Assembly (NCBI RefSeq): GCF_023721835.1
Contig: NZ_JAMKFE010000007.1
Span: 124,001-188,000 of the forward strand
DNA from: Caldimonas mangrovi
Lineage (GTDB): Bacteria; Pseudomonadota; Gammaproteobacteria; Burkholderiales; Burkholderiaceae_C
Direction: 5' to 3'
Length of the DNA: 64,000 nucleotides
Part shown: positions 8,066 through 17,287 of the stretch, in pieces
How the letters are laid out: every line of letters begins with the position of its first letter
Position numbering within the stretch: the stretch's first letter is position 1
Program-made: the position numbers and the translations under genes
The notes under the pieces: generated by a model
Seen by the model: the letters and a program-made list of their open reading frames with translations, nothing else
Database searches by the model: none
What the model was told of the DNA's origin: nothing

Positions 8066-9187
8066 TCACTTGTCGGTCCAGGCCGCGAACCGCTGCTCCA
8101 GTGCTTCGCCGTGTACCGACCACCATCGCGCGTCGACGGTGAGGGACCGCTTGGCGTACCAGTGCGCTGTCGGCAGGACGTGCATCATGACCGTGTCGAG
8201 CAGGCCCGCGGCCGAGACGCGCGTGGGGCCATAGGCGGTCACGGGCGCCAGGGCGGCCATCGCGACAGGGCTGGAGGCGTACCTGACGAAGGCCATCGCA
8301 TCTTTGCGGTTGCGCGTTCCCTTCACGATGCCCAGGCCCTCGAGGCTGAGCAGTTGCCCGTCCCACACGTAGCGCAGGGGCTTGTTGCCACGCAGGGTCG
8401 CCGTGTAGATGCGGCCGTTGTAGGAGCTGGCGATCTGCGCCTTGCCGGTATCCAGCATCTCGACCGGCTCCGCGCCGGCGGTCCACCACACGATATGCGG
8501 CTTGAGCGCATCGAGTTTGCGGAATGCGCGCTCGACGCCTGCGGGCGTCGACAGCACCTTGTAGACCTGATCCACCGCCACACCGTCGGCCATCAGCGCG
8601 AATTCGAGGTTGCCCTGCGCGGTGCGCCGCAGCCCCCGCTTTCCCGGGAACCTGGCCGTATCGAACACGTCCGCGATCGTCTGCGGCGCCTTGTCCACGA
8701 ATGCCTTGCGGTTGTAGGCAAAAACCGTGGACCAGACGTTGGTCGCCACGTAGCACCGTGTGAGCGCCCCCGGCACGAAGTCGCTACGCGCGGGCTCGCC
8801 CTTCACGCCTCGATCCAGGTCATCAGGATCGATTTCTTCGAGGAGACCCTCGTCGCAGGCGCGCAGCGCGTCCGCCAGGCTCAGGTCCACGACGTCCCAC
8901 ACGACCTGGCCGGTGCTCACCTGGCCGCGCAGTTCGTCGATGCCGCCGGCATACTCCTCCATCCTGACCTTCACGCCTGTGCTACGGCTGAAGGGCGTGA
9001 CCGCCGTGTCGAGCTGGGCCTTGGCGTAGCTGCCGCCCCAGGAGGTGAAGGTCAGTTCGCCGGCCTGCACGCCCGATGCCGAGCACGCCGCCGACAGCAG
9101 GCATGCGGCGCGGACGGCGAAGCCGCCCAGTCCCTGCCCCGTGATGGTGTAGGTCGAGAACCTGAAACGGGAACCCGCAGCATTCAT
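8066..9187 (-). CDS. Periplasmic solute-binding protein (PotD/spermidine-putrescine type)
   Basis: The 373-residue protein has a long N-terminal leader ending near SGVQA, followed by ELTFTSWGGSYAKAQ, the usual beginning of mature PotD-like binding proteins. Further family-like parts are VWDVVDLSLADAL, SSYNGRIYTA and WDGQLLSLEGLGIVKG. AGGAG lies at a normal distance before the ATG at 9187. It is the last gene of the reverse-strand betaine operon region but is preceded by a 128-bp gap with its own candidate GbdR site. No matching PotABC-type ATPase or permease is nearby, so the ligand and its membrane partners are unknown; a C1/amine substrate is inferred from context. Confidence 0.82.
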   Translation of the reverse strand: MNAAGSRFRFSTYTITGQGLGGFAVRAACLLSAACSASGVQAGELTFTSWGGSYAKAQLDTAVTPFSRSTGVKVRMEEYAGGIDELRGQVSTGQVVWDVVDLSLADALRACDEGLLEEIDPDDLDRGVKGEPARSDFVPGALTRCYVATNVWSTVFAYNRKAFVDKAPQTIADVFDTARFPGKRGLRRTAQGNLEFALMADGVAVDQVYKVLSTPAGVERAFRKLDALKPHIVWWTAGAEPVEMLDTGKAQIASSYNGRIYTATLRGNKPLRYVWDGQLLSLEGLGIVKGTRNRKDAMAFVRYASSPVAMAALAPVTAYGPTRVSAAGLLDTVMMHVLPTAHWYAKRSLTVDARWWSVHGEALEQRFAAWTDK

Positions 9188-9284
9188 GATTCAACTCCTG
9201 TGATCTCATGAATGTCGATTCGCATGCGACGGCATCCACACCCTCGACGATACGAAGGCGTGGCCGAGGCCGGTATGCCGATTG

Positions 9285-9310
9285 CGACGGCGCCTGGCCG
9301 ATCCGCGACA
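9285..9310 (-). promoter_or_regulatory. Candidate GbdR operator for the binding-protein gene
   Basis: Read towards the binding-protein gene, TGTCG is followed by a second GTCG with the GTC cores 21 bp apart. The near edge is 97 bp from the start codon, in the gap after purU. It shares extra bases (CGTCGCAATC) with the copy in front of glyA. Confidence 0.55.
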
Positions 9311-9315
9311 TGGCT

Positions 9316-10194
9316 TCAGCGCAGGACGACGGTGCGCAGTCCGTTGATGAAGACCCGGTGCTCGAGCACGTAGCGGATGGCACGCCCGAGCACCAGGCAC
9401 TCGACGTGACGCCCGGTGCTCAGCAGCTGTTCGGGGCTGTACGCATGGTCGACGCGCTCCAGCGCCTGCTCGATGATCGGCCCCTCGTCGAGGTCGGGCG
9501 TCGCGAAGTGCGCCGTGGCGCCGATCAGCTTCACGCCGCGGGCATGGGCCTGCTCGTACGGCCTCGCCCCCTTGAAGCCGGGCAGGAAGGAATGGTGGAT
9601 GTTGACGACCTGACCGGCCAGCTCGCGGCACAGGTCGTCGGACAGCACCTGCATGTAGCGCGCCAGCACCACCAGCTCGGCGCCGTAGCCGCGGATGCAT
9701 TGCAGCACCTGTGCTTCCTGCTGCGCCTTCGTCTCGGGGGTGATCGGAAAATGGTGGTACGGCAGGCCCTCGGCCTGCGCGATGGGCGCCAGGTCGGCGT
9801 GGTTGGACACCACCGCGACCACGTCCATGTGGAGCTCGCCGCGCCGGCGCTGCGCCAGCAGATCGTGCAGGCAGTGGTCTGCTTTCGAGACCATGATCAG
9901 CACGCGCGCCGGGCGCCGCGTGTCGTGGATCGAGCCGTGCGCATCGGCAAAACGCGCCAGCACCCCGGCATAGCGTGCGCGCAGCGTTTCGAGGTCCTCG
10001 TCGGTCGCGCCGCGAATGCGAAAGACCGTGCGCACGTAGAAGCGCTCGCTCAGCACGTCGTCGAAAACGGCGAACTCCTCGATGTAGGCGCCGTGCTGCT
10101 CCAGCAGGGCGGTCACCGCCGCCACCTGGCCGCGGGCGCTGCGGCAGGCGAGGGTCAGGCAGTAGCGCCCGTCTTCAGGCAGGCAGGCGCTCAT
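9316..10194 (-). CDS. purU: Formyltetrahydrofolate deformylase
   Basis: The 292-residue enzyme hydrolyses 10-formyl-THF to formate and THF, which recycles folate when methyl groups from sarcosine overload the C1 pool. It has an N-terminal ACT-like domain (RYCLTLACRSARGQVAAVTALL) and a C-terminal formyltransferase-like domain. The catalytic region is VNIHHSFLPGFKGARPY, then GVKLIGATAHFATPDLDEGPII with the conserved His and Asp. Its first 20 bp overlap the end of the FolB-like gene, showing cotranscription. PurU is a regular member of betaine clusters. Confidence 0.93.
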   Translation of the reverse strand: MSACLPEDGRYCLTLACRSARGQVAAVTALLEQHGAYIEEFAVFDDVLSERFYVRTVFRIRGATDEDLETLRARYAGVLARFADAHGSIHDTRRPARVLIMVSKADHCLHDLLAQRRRGELHMDVVAVVSNHADLAPIAQAEGLPYHHFPITPETKAQQEAQVLQCIRGYGAELVVLARYMQVLSDDLCRELAGQVVNIHHSFLPGFKGARPYEQAHARGVKLIGATAHFATPDLDEGPIIEQALERVDHAYSPEQLLSTGRHVECLVLGRAIRYVLEHRVFINGLRTVVLR

Positions 10195-10597
10195 CGCATG
10201 TCCTTCTGGTTGCCAGATGCCGCCGCTGCGCCTCGAACTCGTGGCGAGAAACGCAACGCTCGATGCCGACCGATACCGCCTGGTCGCTCATGCGCTGCTT
10301 GGCCAGGCCCGCATGCACTTCCTGCACCCGCACATCGAGATCGAAGGCGAACGCCAGCAGCTCGTTGACTCGCGTTTCCAACAGCGCGACATGCGGCGTG
10401 CAGGGCCACTCTTCGGCGATCCACCGGCACAGCGGGGCATAGTCGATGCACTCGCCCAGGCTTGCGGGGCATGCCGCCGCGACGCCGCGCAGGCGCAGCG
10501 TGACCGTCACCGGCTGCGGCAACCCCTCATCGGCGTCGACGCCCACGCGCAGCCGCGTCTGCAGGCGCTCGATCCGGACCGTCCAGGTGGCGTTCAC
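10175..10597 (-). CDS. Dihydroneopterin aldolase-like (FolB family) protein
   Basis: The 140-residue product begins at a GTG whose GTGA overlaps the soxG stop, so it is coupled to soxG; it also overlaps purU. The pattern of FolB is visible: LQTRLRVGVDADEG at the N-terminus with the active-site Glu region, ECIDYAPLC carrying the conserved Tyr, and VHAGLAKQRM with a Lys at the place of the catalytic lysine. Length fits the family (about 120) with a longer tail. FolB acts in folate synthesis, and the neighbouring sarcosine oxidase loads C1 units on THF, so a folate role is plausible. Whether it is a true aldolase is not known. Confidence 0.75.
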   Translation of the reverse strand: MNATWTVRIERLQTRLRVGVDADEGLPQPVTVTLRLRGVAAACPASLGECIDYAPLCRWIAEEWPCTPHVALLETRVNELLAFAFDLDVRVQEVHAGLAKQRMSDQAVSVGIERCVSRHEFEAQRRHLATRRTCDERLPA

Positions 10598-11202
10598 GCG
10601 AACCGTCTCGTCACCAGCCCGCACTCGGCGGCAGTGCGCTCGAGCATCAGCCACACATAGCCCATGAAGCTGCGACGCACCAGCAGCTCGTACTCGGGCG
10701 CCTCGTCGGTCTGCCACAGCCACACCGAGGCCTTGAAGAAATGCGAACCTGCACAGGCACCTCGCTTGAAGGCGCGCGGGTGCAGATCCAGCGGGCAGCC
10801 CTGCGCGAGCACCTCGCGTGTGGGCGTGCCGCTCAGGTGCAGCACCGTGTAGCCGCTGCTGACGTCGGTCACCGCGTGGTGCTGGCCGGCCAAAGCCTCA
10901 CGCAGCCGGGTGGCCAACCCCTCGGCATGCCCCTTCGGGCCGATGACGAACCAGTCGTCGGGCCCGGCCCACACCACGCGGGCGGTGCTGCCCTCGCTGG
11001 TGGCACCGGCCTGCGTGGGCAAGGCCACGCCGAGGGCCTCGGCTGCCGCCCGGCGGAACGCCGCGTCCTCGGCGTCGCCGCGCAGGTTGACGATGGCCAG
11101 TCCTTCGCGCCAGCCGGCGATGAGGGCGCTGGGGGCGGGGGCGGCGGACGCCGAGAGCGGGCGCACACCCGGTTCGGCCGTGCGGTGGAGAACCTCAAGC
11201 AT
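10594..11202 (-). CDS. soxG: Sarcosine oxidase gamma subunit
   Basis: The 202-residue product matches SoxG: an Ala-rich start, a central ARVVWAGPDDWFVIG segment and the conserved DVSSGYTVLHLSGTPTREV, followed by RRSFMGYVWLMLERTA. SoxG completes the heterotetrameric (alpha, beta, gamma, delta) sarcosine oxidase. Its ATG overlaps the end of soxA by 8 bp, and the FolB-like gene overlaps its stop by 4 bp, so the genes form one tight operon. Confidence 0.9.
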   Translation of the reverse strand: MLEVLHRTAEPGVRPLSASAAPAPSALIAGWREGLAIVNLRGDAEDAAFRRAAAEALGVALPTQAGATSEGSTARVVWAGPDDWFVIGPKGHAEGLATRLREALAGQHHAVTDVSSGYTVLHLSGTPTREVLAQGCPLDLHPRAFKRGACAGSHFFKASVWLWQTDEAPEYELLVRRSFMGYVWLMLERTAAECGLVTRRFA

Positions 11203-14188
11203 TTTGACGCTCCGATTTCGGGTCGAAGAACACGGGGTTGGCGATGGTGGCGGTGACCACGCGGCCGCCCTGCATGGAAACGTGCACGCGTTCGCCCATG
11301 CGCTGAGCCCCGCCCTTGACCATCGCCAGGGCGATGGAGCGGCCCAGCGTGGGGCTGTCGTAGCTCGAGGTCACATGGCCCTGTCCGCGCGCGGGAATGC
11401 GGGGCGTCGGACCGTCGACGATGGCCGCGCCCTCCTCCAGCACGATCTGAGGATCGTCGGTGAGCAAGCCGACGAACTGCTTGCGGTCGGCTCGAGCGGT
11501 ATCGCTGCGCGTCAGCGAACGCTTGCCCAGGCAGTCCTTGGTCTTGGCGACCATTGCGCCCATGCCCAGGTCCACCGGCGTGACGGAACCGTCGGTGTCC
11601 TGCCCGACGATGATGTAGCCTTTCTCGGCGCGCAGCACGTGCATGGTCTCGGTGCCGTAGGGCGTGATGCCGCATGGCGCCCCGGCCGCGTGGATGGCCT
11701 CCCACACGCGCAGCCCTTCGGCGGCAGGCACGTTGACCTCGTAGCTGCGCTCGCCGGAGAAGCTGATGCGCATGATGCGGGCCTTCACGCCCGCCACCGT
11801 GCCTTCGCGGTACGACATGAACGGGAATGCGGCATCGTCGAAGTCCACGTCCGGGCAGATCTTCTGCAGCACCTCGCGGCTCTTCGGCCCGGCCAGCGCA
11901 GTCGTGGCCCAATGGTCCGTCACGGTGGTGAGATACACCTTCAGGTGCGGCCATTCGGTCTGCAGCCAGCGCTCCAGCCAGGCCAGCACGCGCGCCGCAC
12001 CGCCCGTGGTGGTGTGCATCAGGAAGTGGTTCTCGCCCAGCCGCACGGTGACGCCGTCGTCGAACACCATGCCGTTCTCGTCGAGCATCAGGCCGTAGCG
12101 GCACTTGCCCACCTCGAGCTTGGACCAGGCATTGCAGTACACCCAGTTCAGCAGCGTGGCGGCATCCGGCCCCTGGATGTCGATCTTGCCCAGGGTCGAT
12201 GCGTCGAGTGTGCCGACGCCATGCCGCACCGCGAGAACTTCTCGCTTCACCGCGGCGTGCAGGTCCTCCCCCGGCTTCGGGTAGTACCACGGGCGCTTCC
12301 ACTGGCCCACGTCCTCGAACAGTGCGCCTTGCCGCACGTGCCATGCATGGAGGGCGGTGGTGCGCACCGGCTCGAAGGCATCGCCCAGTTCCAGCCCGGC
12401 CACCGCGCCGAAGGTGACGGGCGTGTAGTTGGGGCGGAAGGTCGTGGTGCCCACTTGCGGAATCGACTTGCCCAGCACCTGGGCCGCGATGCCCATGCCG
12501 TTGATGTTGCCGGTCTTGCCCTGGTCGGTGCCGAAGCCCATGGCGGTGTAGCGCTTCACGTGCTCGATCGACTCGAAGCCTTCGCGTACCGCGAGGTGGA
12601 TGTCGGAAGCGGCCACGTCGTTCTGCAGGTCGACGAACTGTTTGGGTGCACGGCTCACGGGCCGGGCGTGCGGCACCAGCCACAGCGGGCGCAGCGAGCC
12701 GGTCTGGATCTCGGCCACGCGCGGAGGCTCGGTGGCCGGCGCGGTAAAGCCCGCGGCCCGCGCAGCCGCCGCACCCGTGGTCCAGCCGTTGTGAGCGCAC
12801 AGGAAGAGGCTTTGCACGCCGCAGCACCCACCGGCCGACATCTCGCCCTGCGCCGGCTGGCCCGGCAGAAAAGCCGCGCGCTCGTCGTCCCACACGGGCC
12901 TGCTGCCGGCCTGGCAGTGCAGGTGGATCACCGGGCTGAAGCCGCCCGACAGGGCCACCAGGTCGCAAGCCAGCGTGCGCGGCGAGCCGCTCAGGCGGTC
13001 GCTCCCGTCCAGCGCTTGCACCACCACCCGGCTCACGCGCCTGCCGCCTCGCGCTTCAGTGATCACGTGGCCCGCGAGGATGTCGATGCCCTTGGCCCGC
13101 ACGCGCTGCGAGAGGCCGCCGTCGGGCTCCCGGCGCGCATCGACCACCGTCACCGAAGCGCCCGCGCCATGCAGCGCCAGCGCGGCGTCGTAGCCCGCGT
13201 CGTTGTTGGTGAAGATCACCGCCCGCCGCCCCGGCAGCACGGCGTAGCGTCGCACATAGGTGGACACTGCCGAGGCCAGCATGATGCCCGGCAGGTCGTT
13301 GTTGCCGAACACCAGCGGCCGCTCGTGCGCACCGGTGGCCAGCACCACCTGCTTCGCGCGCACCTTCCACAGCCGCTCGCGGAAGGCCGGCGCATCGGCC
13401 ACGGGCAAGTGATCGCCACGGCGTTCGATCAGCGTGACGAGGTTGTGGTCGTGGTAGCCGAAAGCCGTGGTTCGCGGCAGCACCCGCACTTCGGGCATCG
13501 CAGCCAGTTCCTTGCGCGCCTGCTCCACCCACTGAACGGCAGGCACACCGTCGACCTTCTCGTCGCTGGACAACAGCCAGCCGCCAAGCTCGGCCTGTTC
13601 GTCGCACAGCACCACCCGGGCGCCGCTGCGCCCGGCCGCCAACGCTGCGGCGAGGCCCGCGATGCCGCCGCCCACCACCAGCACGTCGCAATGCGCATAG
13701 CGCTTCTCGTAGCGGTCCGGGTCCTTGACGGTGGGAGAGGCGCCCAGCCCGCTGGAAGCGCGGATGTGTTTCTCGAAGAAGTGCCACGCCGCCTGCGAGG
13801 CCATGAAGGTCTTGTAGTAGAAGCCGGCCGGAATGAGACGCGAGAACCAGCCGTTCACCGCTTTCACGTCGAACTCCACGCTGGGGCTGGCATGGATGGA
13901 CGCGGCGCTCAGTCCCTCGACGAGGCTCACCTCCGTCATGCGGGCATTGGGCACGGTGCGTGCGCCGTCGAAAAGCTGCACCAGTGCATTGGGCTCCTCG
14001 ACGCCGGCACTCAGGATGCCGCGTGGGCGGTGGTACTTCCAGCTGCGCGCCACGAGCGACACGCCGTTGGCGAGCAGCGCCGAGGCGAGCGTGTCGCCGG
14101 CATGGCCTTGATACGAACGGCCGTTGAATGTGAAACGAAGAACGCGGCTGCGGTCGACGCGTCCTCCCGATGGCAAGCGGGCTTTCAT
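11195..14188 (-). CDS. soxA: Sarcosine oxidase alpha subunit
   Basis: The 997-residue subunit binds NAD+ and THF in heterotetrameric sarcosine oxidase, which converts sarcosine to glycine and transfers the methyl carbon to THF. The N-terminus has the 2Fe-2S-like fold (FTFNGRSYQGHAGDTLASALL), then an NAD/FAD Rossmann part with VLVVGGGIAGLAAALAAGRSG. The C-terminal third is a GcvT-like aminomethyltransferase domain (GTLDASTLGKIDIQGPDA, YEVNVPAAEGL). The ATG at 14188 follows GAGGAG and overlaps the soxD stop by 4 bp. Length is close to that of known SoxA (about 1000). Long open frames on both strands over this gene are shadows. Confidence 0.95.
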   Translation of the reverse strand: MKARLPSGGRVDRSRVLRFTFNGRSYQGHAGDTLASALLANGVSLVARSWKYHRPRGILSAGVEEPNALVQLFDGARTVPNARMTEVSLVEGLSAASIHASPSVEFDVKAVNGWFSRLIPAGFYYKTFMASQAAWHFFEKHIRASSGLGASPTVKDPDRYEKRYAHCDVLVVGGGIAGLAAALAAGRSGARVVLCDEQAELGGWLLSSDEKVDGVPAVQWVEQARKELAAMPEVRVLPRTTAFGYHDHNLVTLIERRGDHLPVADAPAFRERLWKVRAKQVVLATGAHERPLVFGNNDLPGIMLASAVSTYVRRYAVLPGRRAVIFTNNDAGYDAALALHGAGASVTVVDARREPDGGLSQRVRAKGIDILAGHVITEARGGRRVSRVVVQALDGSDRLSGSPRTLACDLVALSGGFSPVIHLHCQAGSRPVWDDERAAFLPGQPAQGEMSAGGCCGVQSLFLCAHNGWTTGAAAARAAGFTAPATEPPRVAEIQTGSLRPLWLVPHARPVSRAPKQFVDLQNDVAASDIHLAVREGFESIEHVKRYTAMGFGTDQGKTGNINGMGIAAQVLGKSIPQVGTTTFRPNYTPVTFGAVAGLELGDAFEPVRTTALHAWHVRQGALFEDVGQWKRPWYYPKPGEDLHAAVKREVLAVRHGVGTLDASTLGKIDIQGPDAATLLNWVYCNAWSKLEVGKCRYGLMLDENGMVFDDGVTVRLGENHFLMHTTTGGAARVLAWLERWLQTEWPHLKVYLTTVTDHWATTALAGPKSREVLQKICPDVDFDDAAFPFMSYREGTVAGVKARIMRISFSGERSYEVNVPAAEGLRVWEAIHAAGAPCGITPYGTETMHVLRAEKGYIIVGQDTDGSVTPVDLGMGAMVAKTKDCLGKRSLTRSDTARADRKQFVGLLTDDPQIVLEEGAAIVDGPTPRIPARGQGHVTSSYDSPTLGRSIALAMVKGGAQRMGERVHVSMQGGRVVTATIANPVFFDPKSERQNA

Positions 14189-14493
14189 GCACGGCTCCTC
14201 GATGCTTCGGTGTGGCCTTCGACGTCCGGCATGGGTTCGCCGATGCGCCAGGTGGCGTGAATGCGGTAGCTCACCGTGTCGCGCAATGCGTTGAACCACC
14301 GGCCGCAGCCGCTCGAGTGGCGCCACTGCTCGTGATGCACGCCCTTGGGGTTCTTGCGCATGAAGACGTAGTCGCCCCATTCGGCGTCGGTCAGCGCTTC
14401 GGTCTTCAGCGGGCGGACGATGCCGCCTTCGCCGCCGCAGTTGAACTCGGATTCGGCCCGCGGGCCGCACCAGGGGCAATGGATTTGCAGCAT
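14185..14493 (-). CDS. soxD: Sarcosine oxidase delta subunit
   Basis: The 102-residue protein starts MLQIHCPWCGPRAESEF and carries the zinc-binding cysteines of SoxD (CPWCG, later SGCGRW with a preceding His). WGDYVFMRKNPKG and CGRWFNALRDTVSYRI are typical. Its stop overlaps the soxA start by 4 bp. A 153-bp gap rich in hairpins separates it from soxB upstream, unlike the usual tight soxBD spacing. The upstream purine match (GAAAG) is a weak ribosome site. Confidence 0.93.
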   Translation of the reverse strand: MLQIHCPWCGPRAESEFNCGGEGGIVRPLKTEALTDAEWGDYVFMRKNPKGVHHEQWRHSSGCGRWFNALRDTVSYRIHATWRIGEPMPDVEGHTEASRSRA

Positions 14494-14646
14494 GGTGTGT
14501 CTTTCGATGGTGTTGGCGATCAGTGGTCCACGGCTACCCGGCGCGCGAACCAGCCGCTTCAAGCGGCCGCCGCGGATCCGGCTTTGCCGGTCGGCCGGCG
14601 GCGCCACCCTGAGGGGGCGCACCGAAGGCGCTACGGGGGTGGGTCA
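14494..14646. repeat. Hairpin-rich intergenic element between soxB and soxD
   Basis: The gap contains three inverted repeats in a row: GCCGCTT/AAGCGGC with one spacer base near 14553-14567, CCGGC/GCCGG with a TTT loop at 14578-14590, and GCGCC(A)CCCT/GGGGGCGC at 14601-14620. This looks like the short GC-palindromic elements scattered between genes of Comamonadaceae-type genomes. It interrupts an otherwise tight operon and could attenuate or protect the transcript. Identity as a dispersed repeat needs a genome copy count. Confidence 0.45.
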
Positions 14647-15891
14647 TCAGTGCGCGACGGCGGCCGCGCCGTGCTCGTCGATCAGGTGGCCGTTGTAGAA
14701 GCGGTCGAGCGAGAAGGCCTCGTTCAGCGGGTGCGGGCGGTCCTGCGCCACGGTGTAGGCCATCGCCCAGCCCGAGCCGGGCGTGGCCTTGAAGCCGCCG
14801 GTGCCCCAGCCGCAGTTGATGTACAGCCCCTTCACCGGCGTCAGGCCGATGATCGGGCAGGCATCGGGCGAGACGTCGACGATGCCGCCCCACTGCCGGT
14901 TCATGCGCACGCGCGAGAACAGCGGGAACAGCTCCACGATGGCCTGCAGGGTGCCTTCGATCACGTGGTAGCTGCCGCGCTGGCCGTAGCCCGCGTACTG
15001 GTCGATGCCGGCGCCGATCACGAGGTCGCCCTTGTCGGACTGGCTGATGTAGGCGTGGATCGCGTTGCTCATCACCACCGTCGGGAAGATGGGCTTCAGC
15101 GGCTCCGACACCAGCGCTTGCAGCGGGTGGCTTTCCAGCGGCAGCCGGAAGCCCGCCATCTCGGCCAGCACGCTCGAATGCCCGGCCGCCACGATGGCCA
15201 CCTTCCTGGCCCTGATGAAACCGCGCGCCGTGTCCAGACCCACCACAGCCCCGCCCTCGCGGCGGATGCCCTTGACCTCGCAGTTCTGCAGAATGTCCAC
15301 ACCGTGCGCGTCGGCCGCGCGGGCGAAGCCCCAGGCCACCGCGTCGTGCCGTGCCACGCCCGCACGCCGCTGGAACGAAGCGCCGAGCACCGGGTAGCGC
15401 GAGCCGAGATTGATGAAGGGCAGCATCTCCTGGATCTGCTGCGGGCTCAGCACCTCGGCATCGACACCGTTCAGGCGGTTGGCATTCACGCGTCGCTGGA
15501 TGTCGCGCATGTCCTGCAGCGAGTGGCCGAGGTTCATCACGCCGCGCTGGCTGAACATCACGTTGTAGTTGATGTCCTGCGACAGGCCTTCCCACAGCTT
15601 CATCGATTTCTCGTACAGCTGCGTGGCCTCGTCCCACAAGTAGTTGGAACGCACGATGGTGGTGTTGCGCGCGGTGTTGCCGCCACCCAGCCAGCCGCGT
15701 TCGACCACCGCCACATTGCGCAGGCCATGCTCTTTGGCGAGGTAGTACGCGGTGGCCAGTCCGTGGCCGCCGGCGCCCACCACCACGACGTCGTATTCAC
15801 GCTTGGGCTCGGGCGAGCGCCATTGCTTCTGCCAGCCTTCGTGGTACGAGACCGAGTTGCGCAGCAGCGACCAGATCGAGAACTTCTGCAT
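14647..15891 (-). CDS. soxB: Sarcosine oxidase beta subunit
   Basis: The 414-residue flavoprotein subunit carries FAD and covalent FMN and oxidises sarcosine. The dinucleotide fold is [19 protein letters not shown] near residue 34; ARHDAVAW near His182 is the region that bears the covalently bound flavin in characterised enzymes (from memory); [16 protein letters not shown] is the C-terminal FAD contact. Start is placed at the third in-frame ATG (15891), because AAGGA lies six bases upstream of it, while the ATG at 15897 touches that motif. It lies 10 bp after sdaA. Confidence 0.94.
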   Translation of the reverse strand: MQKFSIWSLLRNSVSYHEGWQKQWRSPEPKREYDVVVVGAGGHGLATAYYLAKEHGLRNVAVVERGWLGGGNTARNTTIVRSNYLWDEATQLYEKSMKLWEGLSQDINYNVMFSQRGVMNLGHSLQDMRDIQRRVNANRLNGVDAEVLSPQQIQEMLPFINLGSRYPVLGASFQRRAGVARHDAVAWGFARAADAHGVDILQNCEVKGIRREGGAVVGLDTARGFIRARKVAIVAAGHSSVLAEMAGFRLPLESHPLQALVSEPLKPIFPTVVMSNAIHAYISQSDKGDLVIGAGIDQYAGYGQRGSYHVIEGTLQAIVELFPLFSRVRMNRQWGGIVDVSPDACPIIGLTPVKGLYINCGWGTGGFKATPGSGWAMAYTVAQDRPHPLNEAFSLDRFYNGHLIDEHGAAAVAH

Positions 15892-15901
15892 CACCATTCC
15901 T

Positions 15902-17281
15902 TCAACATTCGACAACGTTCACGGCGAGACCGCCGCGTGACGTTTCCTTGTATTTGGTCTTCATGTCCGCACCGGTCTCGCGCATGGTCTTGATGACCTT
16001 GTCGAGACTCACGTGGTGGGTGCCGTCGCCGCGCAGCGCCATGCGCGCGGCATTGATCGCCTTCACCGAGGCGATGGCGTTGCGCTCGATGCAAGGGATT
16101 TGCACCAACCCGCCCACCGGATCGCAGGTGAGGCCGAGGTGATGCTCCATGCCGATCTCGGCGGCGTTCTCCACCTGCTCGGGTGTGCCTCCCATCACGG
16201 CGCACAGCGCGCCGGCCGCCATCGAGCAGGCCACGCCCACCTCGCCCTGGCAGCCGACTTCGGCGCCGGAGATGGAGGCGTTTTCCTTGTAGAGAATGGC
16301 GATGGCCGCCGCCGTGAGCAGGAAGTCGAACACGCCCTGCTCGCTCGCACCGGGTACGAAACGGTGGTAGTAGTGCAGCACCGCGGGCACGATGCCGGCG
16401 GCACCGTTGGTGGGCGCCGTGACCACGCGCCCACCCGCGGCGTTCTCCTCGTTCACGGCGAGCGCGTAGAGGTTCACCCAGTCCATCACCTGCAACGGGT
16501 CCTTCAGCGCCGCCTCGGGGTGCGCGGTGAGCCCACGGTGCAGGTCGGCCGCGCGGCGGCGCACCTTGAAGCCGCCGGGCAGCGTGCCCTCGGTGGCCAT
16601 GCCGCGCTTCACGCACGACTGCATGGCCTCCCAGATGCGGCGCAGGCCGTTGCGCAGCTCGTCCGCGCTGCGCCAGGCCAGCTCGTTGTGCCACATCAGC
16701 TGCGCGATGCCGAGGCCGCTTGCCTGGCAACGCTGCAGCAACTCTTCGCCGGATCGGAACGGGTAAGGCAGCTCGCGCGTGTCTGGCCCCAGTTGCGGCT
16801 GGCCCGCCTCGTCGTGCCGAACGACAAAACCGCCACCGACCGAGTAGTAGATGCGCTCGAGCAGCGGCTGCCCGGTTGCATCCAGCGCCGTGAGCCGCAT
16901 GCCGTTGGGGTGGAAAGGCAGCGTTTCGCGGCGCAGGAACAGCAGATCCTCGCGCTCGTCGAACGCGACGGCGTGGTTGCCGCCGAGCTGCAGCGTGCGC
17001 TGCTCGCGGATCTGCTGCAGGCGGCCGGCGATGCAGTCCGGGTCGATGCGGTCGGGTTCCTCGCCTTCCAGGCCCAGCATCACCGCCTTGTCGCTGCCAT
17101 GGCCCTTGCCGGTGGCGCCCAGCGAGCCGTAGAGCGCGCAGCACACACGCCGCGCCGATGCGAGCAGCCCGCCCTCGCGCAGCGCCGCGACAAACAGGTG
17201 GGCCGCGCGCATCGGGCCGACCGTGTGCGAACTGCTCGGCCCGATGCCGATCTTGAACAGGTCGAAGGTGCTGATGGCCAT
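15902..17281 (-). CDS. sdaA: L-serine ammonia-lyase (serine dehydratase)
   Basis: The 459-residue iron-sulfur enzyme deaminates L-serine to pyruvate and ammonia, the exit of the betaine pathway into central metabolism. [16 protein letters not shown] marks the N-terminal (beta) domain. The C-terminal (alpha) domain has [34 protein letters not shown] and [18 protein letters not shown], which contain the cluster cysteines. It is the single-chain alpha-beta form. It lies 6 bp after glyA and 10 bp before soxB, so serine is made and consumed by adjacent genes. Confidence 0.95.
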   Translation of the reverse strand: MAISTFDLFKIGIGPSSSHTVGPMRAAHLFVAALREGGLLASARRVCCALYGSLGATGKGHGSDKAVMLGLEGEEPDRIDPDCIAGRLQQIREQRTLQLGGNHAVAFDEREDLLFLRRETLPFHPNGMRLTALDATGQPLLERIYYSVGGGFVVRHDEAGQPQLGPDTRELPYPFRSGEELLQRCQASGLGIAQLMWHNELAWRSADELRNGLRRIWEAMQSCVKRGMATEGTLPGGFKVRRRAADLHRGLTAHPEAALKDPLQVMDWVNLYALAVNEENAAGGRVVTAPTNGAAGIVPAVLHYYHRFVPGASEQGVFDFLLTAAAIAILYKENASISGAEVGCQGEVGVACSMAAGALCAVMGGTPEQVENAAEIGMEHHLGLTCDPVGGLVQIPCIERNAIASVKAINAARMALRGDGTHHVSLDKVIKTMRETGADMKTKYKETSRGGLAVNVVEC

Positions 17282-17287
17282 GGCAGC

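Noticed and set aside
10869-14479. Very long open frames on both strands overlapping soxA (for example plus-strand 10910-14260 and a second minus-strand frame)
   Set aside because: They are Arg/Ala/His-rich shadows of the GC-rich soxA gene with no family-like segments.
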